The notes beneath the pieces are model-generated. The model was not told the DNA's origin and made no database searches. It worked only from the letters and a program-made list of their open reading frames with translations. A stretch of 64,000 nt of DNA, taken from Pelargonium cotyledonis (lineage: Eukaryota > Streptophyta > Magnoliopsida > Geraniales > Geraniaceae). The position numbers and the translations under genes were made by a program. The stretch lies in the NCBI GenBank assembly GCA_036897625.1, contig JAYMTA010000013.1, positions 1 through 64,000 on the forward strand, read 5' to 3'. Positions 12,601 through 24,640 of this stretch are shown in pieces (within the stretch, counting starts at the first letter, position 1; the number at the start of each line of letters is the position of its first letter).

Positions 12601-15208
12601 TATTTATAGACTTCTGTCTTAGTTATTCCTAACTCACAGAATGAAACCGACTTCTTAGCTTTATAGGCATTTCCTTTGAAAACTTCCCCGGCAATTTACC
12701 CTCGAAAATTTTTTCTTTCTTGCAAAAATTCCTGCCTTTTGAAAGCTAGCTTACTTTGAAATTCTAATCCCATAGCAAAAGAACTCTTCTGAATCTCTTA
12801 ATGTACTACCCGCTGTAAAAGTAAGACTAAAGTCAGGGACCGTAGTAAGATACCTCAAGTTGTTTCATCAGTAAGGCATTCGTTTTTGTAGACTTAACAA
12901 TACTTTAGCTGTCGGATTTGCTGCGTCTCACTAGAGTCTTCCTTACTTAAGAATTTTATAAAAGCCTCGCTTAGATTAGTACCTTTTAAGAATAACTCCT
13001 TTAGCTTTGACATAACTAAGAAACCTGTATATATTTAAACAAAAAGAATTAATTATAAACCAGCAGAATAGTCCTTCATTTACATCGAAACTAAGATCTT
13101 TCTCTTACTCATTTTCTACGAGCCGGTCTCTTTAAATTGAGAGAATACCCTTTTATTTACAGGAAATTCAAATCTATTTCTAAGATGCTCCCAAGATAGG
13201 AACTGTAAACGCTAAACTAATTCGTGTAATTTCTTATCCGTACTAAAAAGTATTGAAAGATATGGATATTTAAAAGAGTTTGTCTCGGATTAGGACTCCT
13301 TTAAGTATCCCCACTTCTAGTTAATAATTTCATTCAGTACATACTCCTTATAAACTAACTGGAAACTGTCGCCTAGTTATGAAACCCAGTAAATGTTGCA
13401 GGAAATTGGATACCAGTCCCTACCAGATTGAGACTCAGTAATGCAAGAGCTTCGTTCACCGAAAAGCCACGGGTTCCAGTCCAATAAATTATAGACCTTT
13501 ACTATAGAGATGGGAATCAAGAACTCTAAAGGGTAGATATTTAAAATAGGTTTACAGTGTCTACTATTAACCCCTAATCCGTTTAGAAATACAATTATGG
13601 AACTGCTTATCCTAGAAAAACCTTCAATCAACAAGATATTATCTTTAACAAGGTCTAGCCCGGTAACTGGGGTATCAAAAAGCTCTTATCAATCCAGGCT
13701 TGGGGTAAGACTTTAGATATTCTTGTCTTAAATTGGGTGATAGAAAATCTATTTATGTTTAGGGCTTTTCCGAAATAGAGTACTAAGTGCTCCAACTTTT
13801 ACGAAGAGGGGTCTTTACTGACTAGGATTTAAACCCATTTTATTAGGCACTAATTAGAAAAAGAAATGGGGTACCATTAATGAAAGGAAGAAACCCTTAT
13901 ACTTGAATAAGTACAAAAAGAAACAAGTGGACTTAGTTAGTTTTTCATACAAGGGTTGTGCTATCTCTAGGGGTATCCTATACTCTCCAGTTATATGCCT
14001 AAAAAGGGGAACCTTTATAACCTTTACTAAAATTACTTATCAAAGTGTTAATAAAGTATCTTTCCGATAGCGGAGTGCCCCGGGTTTATAATTCTAGTTC
14101 TATAAAAACGAGTCCATATGCTTACGAATTGGGGTACTGTATTATGTTACTCCCGCTTGATATAAGAGCTCTCCGGGTAATAGAAGGATTGTCGTGGATA
14201 AGAGGGCAGAAACAACTTTCCCTTTTGGATATGAACTTCCTGAACTGATTTTTTTTATCTTGCATTCCAGAGCAGCCTTCCTCTATCTTACGGTAAATAA
14301 TAAAGCACAAATGACTAAGCCGAGTGTTTGTCTAGTTGAGCTTAGTCCCGTTCTATTACTTATTACTAAAGTTCCCTAACAAGGAGGCCCTTAATTATTC
14401 AAAAGTGGGTTTCTATTTTTGTGAGTTATGCTATATTAAGGTATCTCTGGAACTTCCCAACCCTTTACTCTAATCATGTGCAGTATCCCAAAAAGGTATT
14501 CAATTTTTATATACCTATATATCTTTAGAAATGAGTAAAACAAAGCAATTACTTTTGATTAGGCACCTTCATGAGACACTGGCTATATTCCTACTAGCTA
14601 GGAACCGGTTGGCTAACACAAGTTTTTGGGGAATGCGAACCTAGAGTTACCTATAAATTCAGTGATAAGTCCTTTATTTAAGAAGTTTAGAATTACTTTA
14701 TATTTATAAAAGATGTACGTACTTTTAACCGAATCTCGATACTCTAGAAAAGTCTTTATCAAAGTAATTAGACAAGTCTCCCCTTAATTTAATAAAGAAA
14801 GATACTGTTATATACTATTCACTTCGAATGCCTGGTTATTCCTGGACGTAATCTCAAGATTACCCGCTCTAGTCATAAGTTACTTAAATATAACTTGCTT
14901 TTTTGTTATCTTATCTTTCTTTATCGACGGCACTTTTCTTAGTAATTTCAGTTATATCATAGAGAGTTTTCTGGAAAAGTCCCCTTGGTGGCATATTCAT
15001 TTTACTTTAGTAGAAGTTTTTTCTTAATTCAAAAGCAGAACCTATTGAATATCACAGACTCTTGTAACAAAAAATATTCTCGCTTATCGACGTACTAAGA
15101 GCATAAACTACAAGCTAAAGAGCTTTCCTACGAGATTATAAAATCCATAAATACCAAAAGTTTAGCATCCTGTGTAAGCTTTAGGCGGCCCCGGAGTCCA
15201 TACTTACT
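6673..15208. other. 8.5-kb gene-free AT-rich spacer with GC-rich palindromes
   Basis: No gene was recognised. The longest frame (9009-9332, plus, 107 codons) resembles no family I know and is close to chance. Short palindromes stand out: AAAGGCTCCTTT at 8573-8584, GGGCCC at 9747, CTTAAGAGGCCCCTTTAAG at 11717-11735 and AAGGAGGCCCTT at 14381-14392. Fragments resembling a tRNA T-arm read in reverse occur near 10600 (TTTCGAACC) and 12069 (GCTTGAACCC), too degraded to assign. Confidence 0.5.
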
Positions 15209-15292
15209 ACCACTTCCTTTCGTTATAGAGGCAGTAAGTTCTCCCCCTTTTTATAACTAAAACATAAAAGAGAAACTCCTCCTTAGAGATAC
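15209..15292 (+). repeat. Composite dispersed repeat, copy F
   Basis: Module 1 starts at 15212 (CACTTCCTTTCGTTATAGAG, then GCAGTAAG), nearly the same as copy A. Module 2 follows with CTCCCCC, a loop containing TATAACTAAAACATAAAA, then GAGAAACTCCTCCTTAG. It is more diverged than copies A-E but keeps order and spacing. Confidence 0.5.
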
Positions 15293-15851
15293 AGAAAGCC
15301 AAGGAAAAAGTTTACCTCCTTCTTTATCTGTTTATTTGTGAAACCTTCTATATTCTCTTGAAAAGTAAGATCAAAAAAACTACAATTCTATAAATTACAA
15401 AGAACAAGAAGCTTGTATTTATATACATGACCCAAAGTACTTTGAAGCCTGAGGAATCTAGTAAAAGGATTGCGATCTTTATGAAATACTAAACTATAAG
15501 GGACTTGTCACGATCCAGATAGATGACCTATAAGATACATAAACTTTTTTTTAATGATTAGGAAAGTCTTTCAATATTTTTTGTGTTAGTAGTTGTTTCA
15601 CTTATGAGGTTTTCGAGGTTTACAGCTTTCCTATTACTTTAGATAAGGTTCCAGAAGGTTGTCTTTTACTTGATGGAAATCCGAATCTATAACATTCCCT
15701 ATACAACCCTTACGAGAAAAAATCCCGCCTTGTCAAATTTTTTAGTTTCCCTGTCCAGGAGTGATTACACATATAGAAAATCTTTATCCTCTAGCTTTTA
15801 AAGGTTGTGACCTCTAGTTAATAAGAGTCTTGTTCACACGCTTGACTTTCC

Positions 15852-15925
15852 GGAGGTATCCGTTGGTAGAACACGGGGCTTTTAACCAAACGGCAGTGGG
15901 TTCAAATACAGCTGTTTAGTTCTTA
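15852..15925 (+). pseudogene. tRNA-Lys(UUU) relic
   Basis: The anticodon region GGGGCTTTTAACCAAACGG, the D-loop words GTTGGTAGAAC and the T-loop word GGGTTCAAAT follow plant tRNA-Lys order and spacing. About four bases of the 5' D-stem are absent. The anticodon, T and acceptor stems have several mismatches, so no standard cloverleaf forms. A second lysine relic near 62760 lacks the same part of the D-arm. Confidence 0.6.
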
Positions 15926-15929
15926 ATAA

Positions 15930-16839
15930 GGTCTATCTTCTAGGGACTCCATTTTATAAAATATTTTTTTACTCCGCATATCTAGATTTTATATAAGGAA
16001 GCTGAGGAAGACTCTTGATTTTATATTGTTCAATTTATGAGGTCTATTTTTGAATGCAAAGGGGGAATGATTCCGGTGTTTCATTTTTCCTGTAATAGCT
16101 CGTAGTTCAATCTTAGTTCTTTGTTTAAGAAAGACCTTGTTATCTATATAGTAATACTGTACTGTTTGATAATTAAGTAACACCCACCCCTTCTCAATAT
16201 CTCCACATTCTTTAAATAAAACCCGCAAGAGTTTGATAAGGGCTTCTTTAGCTACTTGTTCAAAACAAAAAAGGAGAAATTCTTGGATATAACAAAGACA
16301 TAGCTTCAGGCAGATTAAGCAACAATTTGGATTAAACTTTATAGAGTACCTAGTAATATAGAACATGTTATATAGTAAAAAAACCTAAGTATATCTTCTA
16401 GGCCGTGGTATACCAAACTTGTCATTTTTAGAGTATTTTACCGTGCACAGTGCTAGATTTTCCATAGTATTATTAAGAGGTTACGGCAGAGCTCCAGAGG
16501 GCTTTTGAAGATAGGTAGTTTAAAGATAGTAAAATATTCTTTACAAAGATTGAATGTAGCTTTTTAAAGTTTATTAATCAGCTAGCAGAAAAGTAATCTT
16601 TAGTCCAAGAAGGAATTTGTTAGTTTGTTATGTATCTACGGAAGCCCTAGAATTCGCTCTTTTGGTAAAAGTCCCTTTGGTTTGAGACAGGAGTCAGTTG
16701 TAAAAGCCAGCTCTTAATTTATGTAAGAAAGTGAGCTCCTATGGAATAATACAAGGTACTATATTCATTGCACAAGGATATAATGGTGTTACTCTTTTTA
16801 TAAAGCTACTAGCAGAAATCCTAATCTGAAAGCAGTACC
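15930..16839. other. Gene-free spacer
   Basis: A 125-codon ATG frame on the minus strand (15989-16366) is the longest here. It has no recognisable motif, and about one frame of this length is expected by chance in the window. No RNA gene was seen. Confidence 0.5.
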
Positions 16840-16942
16840 AAGAAAAAGCTTTTTAGGAACGGGTTCTTGTATAATGTTTTAAGAAGAGTCTGAGATATTA
16901 AGTAAAGGTGTTAGCTTTTTTCTAAGGCCAGTGCAATAATTT
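16840..16942 (+). repeat. Dispersed repeat pair, copy 1 (partner at 55096-55180)
   Basis: It shares with 55096-55180 the ordered words AAGAAAAA-CTTTTT, GAACGGGTTCTT, GAGATATTAA or CAGATATTAA, GTGTTAGC, TTTCTAAGGCCAGT or TTTCTAAAGCCAGT, and CAATAATT. Small insertions separate the words. It contains the near-palindrome GGAACGGGTTCT. The function is unknown. Confidence 0.7.
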
Positions 16943-19194
16943 ATATAAAAGGAGTCCTTATTTCTTTTCTATTACTCAGTTTTGGGATAGATTTCTTAAC
17001 AAGTAAGGGGGCTCCCTTCTGGGTCCAATAGGCCTAAAAGTGTTAGTACTAGTATCCGCTATTTTAAAAGTGTGGTTTTCAACTCTAACGACTCGTTTTG
17101 ATTTACCAGTAATAAAGTAATTTGTCGTACACGGCAAAGTCTCAAGGATTGCTTGTCGATACCTAATTAAGGAGTCCCTCTTGACTAATTTTTATTATTT
17201 TGAGTTCTCGGTCAAAAAATTTATGTGTTTGATCTTTCAGATAATTTAGTAGTTTCGCGTTTTTAGTCACAGGATTTCTGCCCAAGAAAAGGCATCTCTT
17301 GGAATAGAGTATTAAGTTATAGTGTATCTTTAGAAAGTAAATGGATTCTGGGGATAAGAGGCAACAAGTTTAAAGGATGCCTATTTATTTAAGAAAATTC
17401 ACCCTTTTCTTTACTCAAGTAATTTACAAAAAGGGTATCTAGATCCGTATAAGTATAAGGCTTTTTAAGGTGTCCTTTAATTCCTTATTAAGTATTTAAG
17501 CCTTGCATCCTTGAAACTAGTAAAGATGAAAGGGTGTAAGAATAGAAGTAGCAGGCGCTCATTCTTGAGTCTAGATTTCCTTATACTATTATATTGATGT
17601 ACGAAGTTCTGAGACATTTGGACCATGTCTGACCGAGTTATTAGTAGCCAATTACTGAAGCCCTTAGATAATCTAGTAAATCTCCTTCGCCTAAAAATAA
17701 ATGAAAAAAAAAGTCTACTAAGTCAGCATAGGTTGAAGCAACCGCCAATAATTCGTCTGCTCTACACCCACAACTCTATAGGGGTTTATGCTAGGCATGA
17801 CCACACAGTAATACAGAAGAAGGGATTCATAAACACAAACAGCATGTCATAACACAAATGAGGTAATTCTAGCCCTAATACTTACTTTATTAAAAATTTG
17901 CTCCGGTGCGAAAAGGTATAAAAACTTCGATAGAATTTCGAGAGGTAAGCAATCTTTGTCTCTAAAAGAAAATAAGAAGTCATAAAATCCTGAATTAAGA
18001 AAGGCAGAAAACTTAAGGAAACACAACCCCTAGTAAGCCCCGTACCTTTGACTATTGACTTAACTTATTAGGGGAAATAGCTCCTTTTACTAATCTCTAA
18101 AGCTATATTCAAGGTATATTTCTATATAAGAAAACTCACTAAGTATCTATAGAAGTTCTAACTTTTAAATAAAAAAAATGACAGGGGATTTCTTACTCTC
18201 TAAAAAGGACTACTCTACGAGAAAGGGGGCTTGCCTTCCCCGAGGCCCTTATCTCTGTTTAGCTACAAAGTCTAAGGGATCCCTTAGACTTTGCTTTTGA
18301 GAATTAGGAGCCCTGTTGCAGACTGGACGAATTGCCTTATTCGTACAACCAGTCTCTATCTTAAAATACAATACTTATTAACTAGACCTAACTCAACCTG
18401 CTCTTATTGCTTCTGGTACGAGCTATAGATCTAAATTTCCGGTATCTTCCGTGTAATGAACCCGTATAGCTATGGAGATAAGAAGGCGCTTTAAGCGGAA
18501 TAGTACTTAAAAAGCAAAGGAAAAAATCTTGTCATGCGAAGGAAATCCTATAGATTCGGGAAGGCTATCTGAGGGTCGCAGCTAGCTAAGTTTCATACTA
18601 AATACTTACAAAACTCTTCAACAACATTTCTCTTCAATAAGGGTTCTCCTATCAAGGAGTTCTAGAGTACCCTAAGACCGCGGTATAAATGTAACCAGTG
18701 CGACTTGTATTATTGTTTCAGGTTTTCGTTTATACTCAGATTTATAAAAGTTGTAGATACGAAATTTATACCTTCTATGCTTACCTGTATCTGATTGACA
18801 AGTTAAAGACTAAATAAAACAGAATATAACTGCTCACTTTACTAATACCCTTCATTATAAAGAATGAGCTAAATCTAGTCTTTTTGTATTTAAGTAATTA
18901 AAAAGGTATGCTTATTAAGCAGATGAAGACTTAGGATCCTTTTTTCAAAGTGTTTACTGCTTACTTAATCTTGTACTTTCCTTTCTAGTTTAAACCCATC
19001 TTTAAGAGAATACTACCCGTATAAACAAAACTCGTACAGAGACACTTAATTCCCTAACTAAAAAAGTAGAGCTATTAAAGAGAAAGCTAAAAGGGCATAC
19101 TTCATCGAGAAAATTGCTTAACTAAATATATTTTTCTTTCTTTACATTCCCTAATTCTAAATAGGATACTAAATAGATAAAATACTCACGAAAA

Positions 19195-19214
19195 ACTTCT
19201 TTGTGAACTTTTCG
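19195..19214 (+). repeat. 20-bp direct repeat, arm 1
   Basis: ACTTCTTTGTGAACTTTTCG occurs here and again without change at 20154-20173. Exact 20-base matches are unexpected at this distance and could be a recombination scar. Confidence 0.8.
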
Positions 19215-20153
19215 TAGACTCTTGGATCTAGTCTAGATAAGAGATTTATAACTAGCGTCCCATACCTGACTCTGGCTTGAAAAGTACAAGGGGAAAGGTA
19301 CAACATCATTAAAGAGGTCCTTGTATGGTCGCGGGTTTCCGGTCAAAGAGGATTTAGCAGGGTACTGCATTTCTTATAGAGATTTTAGAGGTTACGATAT
19401 TTCGATAAAAAAGCTTTTACTTATTTTAGAGCTCTGAGCTAGAATGTTTTTAGTTTATTATCTGATTCTTGGGATTTAGTACTCATAGTTTCTCAAAAGT
19501 TATCCCGATTTTGTATACCTCGAGCCTCTGCATACAACACCTGTCTATCCTTGGTCTAATAGTGATTCCTTAAAAGAGCGCATTTCCTGGGAATTTAAGA
19601 AAAGTATATTCCCTTTTATCATTAACAAATAAGGGACATTCTGGATAGCAAAAAAATAGGAAATAGGGACCCGAATCAACTATATTGGGATACTTTAAAT
19701 GCGCAGGGCTTTTGGATTTTATTTTAGGAGACCTTTAACTTAGTTTGGTAAGGTAAATACTTATTTTGTTTTTACTGGTGCCCACGTGTTTTAGTTTTCA
19801 GGCTCCGCTTTACTTACTCTTTTCTTAAGAAAGTCATTTTAATTCTTATCGAGAAACGAAACCTGTACCTTCGCCGAAAAAAAAGAATTTTAAAGAGAGC
19901 TAGCTTTCTCAATCCAAGTAAAAAAGTAAGACCAATAACAAAAAAACAGACTCTCACTTTTAACCTACGGAATTCTATACCTAAATCTCACCCCAAAAGT
20001 TGGACCCCTCTACTAAGTTCCACGTCCCCCTACAAAGATTATTTTAAAACCCCCGGAAAAAGGGAATGCATACCCTTTTGAAAATAAAAAGGGCTTAAGT
20101 TATTACCTAAGCCTTCCGTTTATCCAGTTTTATGTACCAAATAAAGGGTTTCC

Positions 20154-20173
20154 ACTTCTTTGTGAACTTTTCG
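20154..20173 (+). repeat. 20-bp direct repeat, arm 2
   Basis: Exact second copy of the 20-base word at 19195-19214; flanking sequence on both sides differs. Confidence 0.8.
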
Positions 20174-20579
20174 GGTTTATATTTACTATATATTTTAGAT
20201 TTGCTTATACTAGTACTTTCTCTATTTACTGAAAATCCCTGAGAATTCCTTCTTTAAACCAATAACAAGGAAATATCCTTTATTAATATTGTATAATTAA
20301 TATTGTATACCTGTTTACTTAAACTAATCTTCCCCAAATCCTAGCAAAGAGACTCCTGGCTTTAATAATAACAATAACCTAGCTCAGAACCAATCGAATA
20401 AAAATGAAAGAAAGACAACACACATTCTTGGGTACTAAACTAGAAAAGAATTTATCTTTTTTGAGTGATCCCCGCGGATATAGTTTCGTAGTATTCTAAA
20501 AGAGACTCCCTATACTCTTAGAAAAGCTTAGGTTTATACTCTTAAAGCTACGCTAAGGCATAGGTTCTAATCCCAAAAA

Positions 20580-20765
20580 ACTTCTTATTGACTTACTTAT
20601 TATTATCTTAGCAGCTAGACCTTTCTTCAAAGCCTTCAAAGTCTTCTTAGCTAGTTAGTAAGGAGAATCCCTCCAGTTTTAGTAGTTACTTAAAGAGAGG
20701 AGAGCCTTTATATTTAGTTTATTCTACCTGACTAGAGGCATCCGTAGGAAGTCTTATTATAGTAC
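20580..20765 (-). repeat. Composite dispersed repeat, copy G (reverse)
   Basis: Read on the minus strand, module 1 (20755 down to about 20725) is CTTCCTACGGATGCCTCTAG then TCAGGTAGAATA, closely matching copy E at 47461. Module 2 (about 20705-20655) is CTCTCCTC, AAGTAACTACTAAAAC, GAGGGATTCTCCTTA, closely matching copy C. A purine-rich block with TAGCTAAGAAGAC follows, as it follows copy E. Matching two modules plus a flank in the same order makes shared descent convincing. Confidence 0.7.
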
Positions 20766-20769
20766 TTGA

Positions 20770-23635
20770 TACCTTCAGCCATCTGCTTCTTATGGCTTAC
20801 TTTTTAATGCAGACCTACTTCTTTCATAATCTTAGCGCTGCTATTTCAGAAATTTAGGCTTACTTTTATGAAAAATACAACTAAAAAAACTCCTTCTTTT
20901 TTATTATTTACTACCTTTCTCTCTCTCTAAATCTAAAAAAAAGAGTTCTTCCCTATATCGACCGGGGCATAACGGAATAATTCTAAAAAATTATGTTTAT
21001 AAAATAAAGAGGGGTTCCCCAAGCGTAATAATGCTCCTTTCAAAAGTCCCTAAACCTTTCAAAAGTCCCTAAACCTTTTAAAAGGCACCCATCTAGTAGA
21101 TAGTTACAGAAGTTCAAGTATACCCCATTTCTCACATCTGGGAAAGAATTAACTCAATTTTATTAATACTGCTGACGAGGGCCTTTTATTCTCAGCTTCT
21201 AAATTTTATTCTTTATACTAGATAATTTGACAAGAAACTCTGCTAGCTAGGTTGAGCTGTTATTAAATCTCTCAAAGCGAACCCAAAGTTGTGGACACTT
21301 AAAGTATCGTAAGCAGGGCCTCCCCTTTATTATATACATCCCTAATTGGGCCTAGAAAAAAAAGTCATAAACAAACGAAACGAGTTGGGTTCCCTCTTTA
21401 AAAACTTTCACTTGATTTCATTCCTTACTTTATTTACATATGTGCTTGGAAGATTCAACAAGTGCATTTGTACAAAATATACAATGACTCAGAATTAGGA
21501 TTCTTTGAGGGGGTTTTCACCAGGGGTTACTTTTTCTTGTACGTTGAAATAATAAGGAGTTTTAGACGGATAAGTTGAATTTTAATAAACGAGGATTACC
21601 TTTTATTATGTAGTTATTTTATTCCCTTAACACCTCCTTAACTAAACTAAATGTTAGTCTTTTTTTTTTTTACAGGTATATTTGGCAGTGAGAAATCTCC
21701 GATTCACTTAAATTAGCTTTAGCGAGATTTGGGATAGCACATCAAATTATAGAGGCTCTAAAACTCTTAACAAACTTAAGAAGTAAAAAGGACTTAGTCA
21801 AGCTATTTACAATATATTTTAAGTCCTCCATTGAAGAAGGCACTCTCAGAACGGTATATGAGTCTCCTCAGGTATCCTGTAAATGGAATCCCAATACGTA
21901 TAAACCCGGTAAGTTAAGTAGAATCCCTCAAGAATCTCCTTATGGGTACTTTATAGAGTCCTTTAACCTCAAATTTTAGGAATTAAAAAGCATTTATTTT
22001 AAGAACCCCGTTATAAGCTGTTTTACAAAAAAGCAAATAGGCTTTTATTTTTCGGGATAGGTAAAATTCTAACTAGTATCGAATTAATAAAAACCCACTC
22101 CTTAACCCAAGTACGGAATTTTTGAGCATACAAGGGCGCCTTTGCCAGGTACTCTTTTACTATCTATAGGAACCCCAGTAATTCTAGGATGCGACTAGTT
22201 TTGTGAGAATTAAGTTCTAAATCTTTTGTAAATAAAGGAGTCCATCAAAAGTAAAGGTTCTACAGCTCCTCTAATAAAAACATGTAAAAACATGTCGGGT
22301 TTAGCTATGAATTACAGCAAATAAACAAGAGACCAGATTCCGATCTCTCAAAGATTTTCTATCTAAGTCTAACTTCAATAGAATTCAGTCTTTCTCTCGG
22401 TTTTGCTAAGTAATTAAGTTAAGGATACTATGCTATAAAAGTTGTATAAGCTTCGGGTTTTGCAACAGTAGTAATAAGCCCGGCACTCTTAATAAACCAC
22501 GTAATATTAAGTAAGAATCGGTATTTCTTGGGCATGCAAAAGAAAAAGTACGTAATATGCTCTTTGAAGGGCCCTACTTCCCTATATCCTAAAAAGGGGT
22601 ATTTCAAACATCTTTAAAAGCTTCCAAAAGTAAAAACAGCTTACAGTAGTTCCTGTTTTAATGCAAGGAGATGAGCATAGAACTTGTGTTTTGTGTTATT
22701 GTTATGCATCTGTATTCGTCATTCTTTAGTTTTTTAGGTTCCGGTTTTGCTTGGATAGTTTTTTTATAGAAAAAGGGAGTTAAAGAATATTGAAACAAAA
22801 GAACTGAAGCTGAGGTGTAATGCCTTTCCGGTTTAAATAAGATCTTTTTTGCTTGTAAAGCTTTTAGTAATATAATTATCATATGAGTCCTTATATTCTA
22901 TAGTACTTTATAGATATTCTAGTAAAAGTTTAATTGTTAGTTAGGGGATATCCTCTTGTTCCCCGTATCTTATCGTTAACAGAGGTTACGAACCTTGTAG
23001 TGCATAGATAAATTAAATTAGTCTACCCGACTGAAGCAGAGCGGAAGAAAGGTAACCCATTAGAGTATTTTAATAGTACATACCATACCCTATAGCACTC
23101 ACGAACAACTAAAACTTTCACTTCAATTACTGGTACTGGAAAACCGAAAACAAATTGCCTTTAGCTTGACTTGCTCCTAAAATACCCTTAAATATCGCTT
23201 TGAAGTAAGTAAACCCCTTCTTGAAGAATTCCTTGTGACTGACTACCTTAGAAAACAGGATCGGCAAAGGAAAACTTTCTATAATTTTTGTAAATACTTT
23301 CAAATCCTAAGGATAAATAATAGAGACTAAAGAAAGCAAACCCATACAAAAGGAATAGCATTATCTTCAGTTCAGGTACCCTATAAAGCTGTCGATATAT
23401 ATATATTTGAAGCCTTTAGAATCCAATCCATATTTGCTATCTTTTACTTCAATTTTTGACATTGACCTCCCAATGGCCAGGGAACCCCTAATTACATTAC
23501 TGTGCTTTAGAATTACTTCTATTTTTCTATTTGTTCTATTACTGGGATCCTAAAAAACAAGAACAAACTAACCCCATATAGAAAGCCTTACTCTTAAACT
23601 TCGCACTTTTCTTCAGAGAGATATACTTTCTTAAA
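20770..23635. other. Gene-free spacer with small tandem repeats
   Basis: No gene was recognised. GGGCCC occurs at 22569-22574, and a T-run of about 13 at 21660-21671. TAAAAACATG is doubled at about 22275-22294. The 74-codon minus frame at 22658-22882 has no family signature. Confidence 0.5.
21036..21084 (+). repeat. 19-bp tandem repeat, about 2.5 units
   Basis: The unit CCTTTCAAAAGTCCCTAAA is repeated with period 19 at 21036 and 21055, with a third partial unit from 21074. This is a local duplication; no function is suggested. Confidence 0.85.
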
Positions 23636-23639
23636 ATCT

Positions 23640-24640
23640 ATACCCGACTTACCAGCTAGACTTCTACTTTTTAGCAGAAGCTAGACGAGACCGAGTTAGA
23701 CTCTTAAGGCTGCCGACATAGGTTCAACAAACCCCATAGTATATAAGACAGTCACTGCTACAAAACAAACTAGCATGGTTCGCATTCGACTTATTGGACT
23801 TCTCCTAGCTAGCATTCTTTATTAGGCTTAGTTGATCCTGTCATTAATAGAAACCATTATTAACCCAAGCTAAAGCTTGCCATCTTTCCTTCTGGCTTCT
23901 ATCGACAGTTCCTCTAGCATAGCGCCTAGAAAGCATTCACCTTCAAGCTAAAGCATTACTTCTACCATCAGCAACAACAGTACTTGCTATCGACTTAGGA
24001 AGAAGAACTCAAGCTGCACCTTCAATGGCAGTAGGCTCGACTGTACCGTTCCATTGCTAGCTATTGACCTTTCCATCTAGCAAACTGTCCTTTCTAGAAA
24101 GCATTGTATTAAGACTATATAAGAATAAGCATGAAAATAACAGTCCCTGAAGAAAGTCCATGTGCTCTTCTTATCCATTCTAGTTCACCTTCTTTGGGAC
24201 TGCTTTTCCATGGTTTGGGTGTTAAGATAGCAATTACAGTGGTTAATGAGTTAATAGTTAATGAGTTTAGGTAGAATTAATAAGTATCCCTCAATATTAC
24301 CTTAATTATCTTAAGCAGAGCTGACAAGTGAATAAGGGATTTCCTTAGTAGACAGGTTCTTCTTGGGATTTGAGTTCCTCAGTTTGATATTGACTAGACT
24401 TTGATTGGCTTAGTGAGTTCCTTCAATTGACAAAGATTGAGTGTGTTTGATTGACTATACTTCCAAGGAGAGTTATAAAGAGTAGGCTTTCAAGGTTAAG
24501 GATGGCATGTGAGATTTAGAATAGGTTTGGGTTCTAAAGCAATGCGTTAGTATTGTACAGTTGAAGACAGCTTGCATTCCTACTCCTCCAATCCAACTGG
24601 TAAGGGCAAAAAGTCAAGTTTTATTGTTTTTCCATATAGG
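23640..24640. other. Higher-GC island rich in CTAGCATT and ATCGAC words
   Basis: 23881-23940 is 28/60 G+C, and the sequence uses recurring words such as GCTAGCATT, AAAGCATT, CTATCGACAGTTCC and GCTATCGACTT. This texture is common in seed-plant mitochondrial intergenic DNA. GGRGYCC-type palindromes were not seen. A local duplication, GTTAATGAGTTAATA then GTTAATGAGTTTA, lies near 24241. No gene was recognised. Boundaries are approximate. Confidence 0.45.

Larger units (their letters stand above)
16943..20575. other. Gene-free spacer with palindromes and a direct repeat
   Basis: AAGGAGTCCTT (16949-16959) and AAGGAGTCCCTC (17169-17180) are typical GC-rich palindromic words. A 75-codon frame at 17625-17852 lies in slightly GC-richer sequence but is not recognised. 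One arm of a 20-base direct repeat sits at 19195-19214, the other at 20154-20173. A 14-base unit, ATTAATATTGTATA, is repeated in tandem at 20282-20310. Confidence 0.5.

Noticed and set aside
15989-16366. 125-codon ATG frame on the minus strand, considered as a maturase fragment
   Set aside because: No reverse-transcriptase or maturase motif could be recognised, and the length fits chance.
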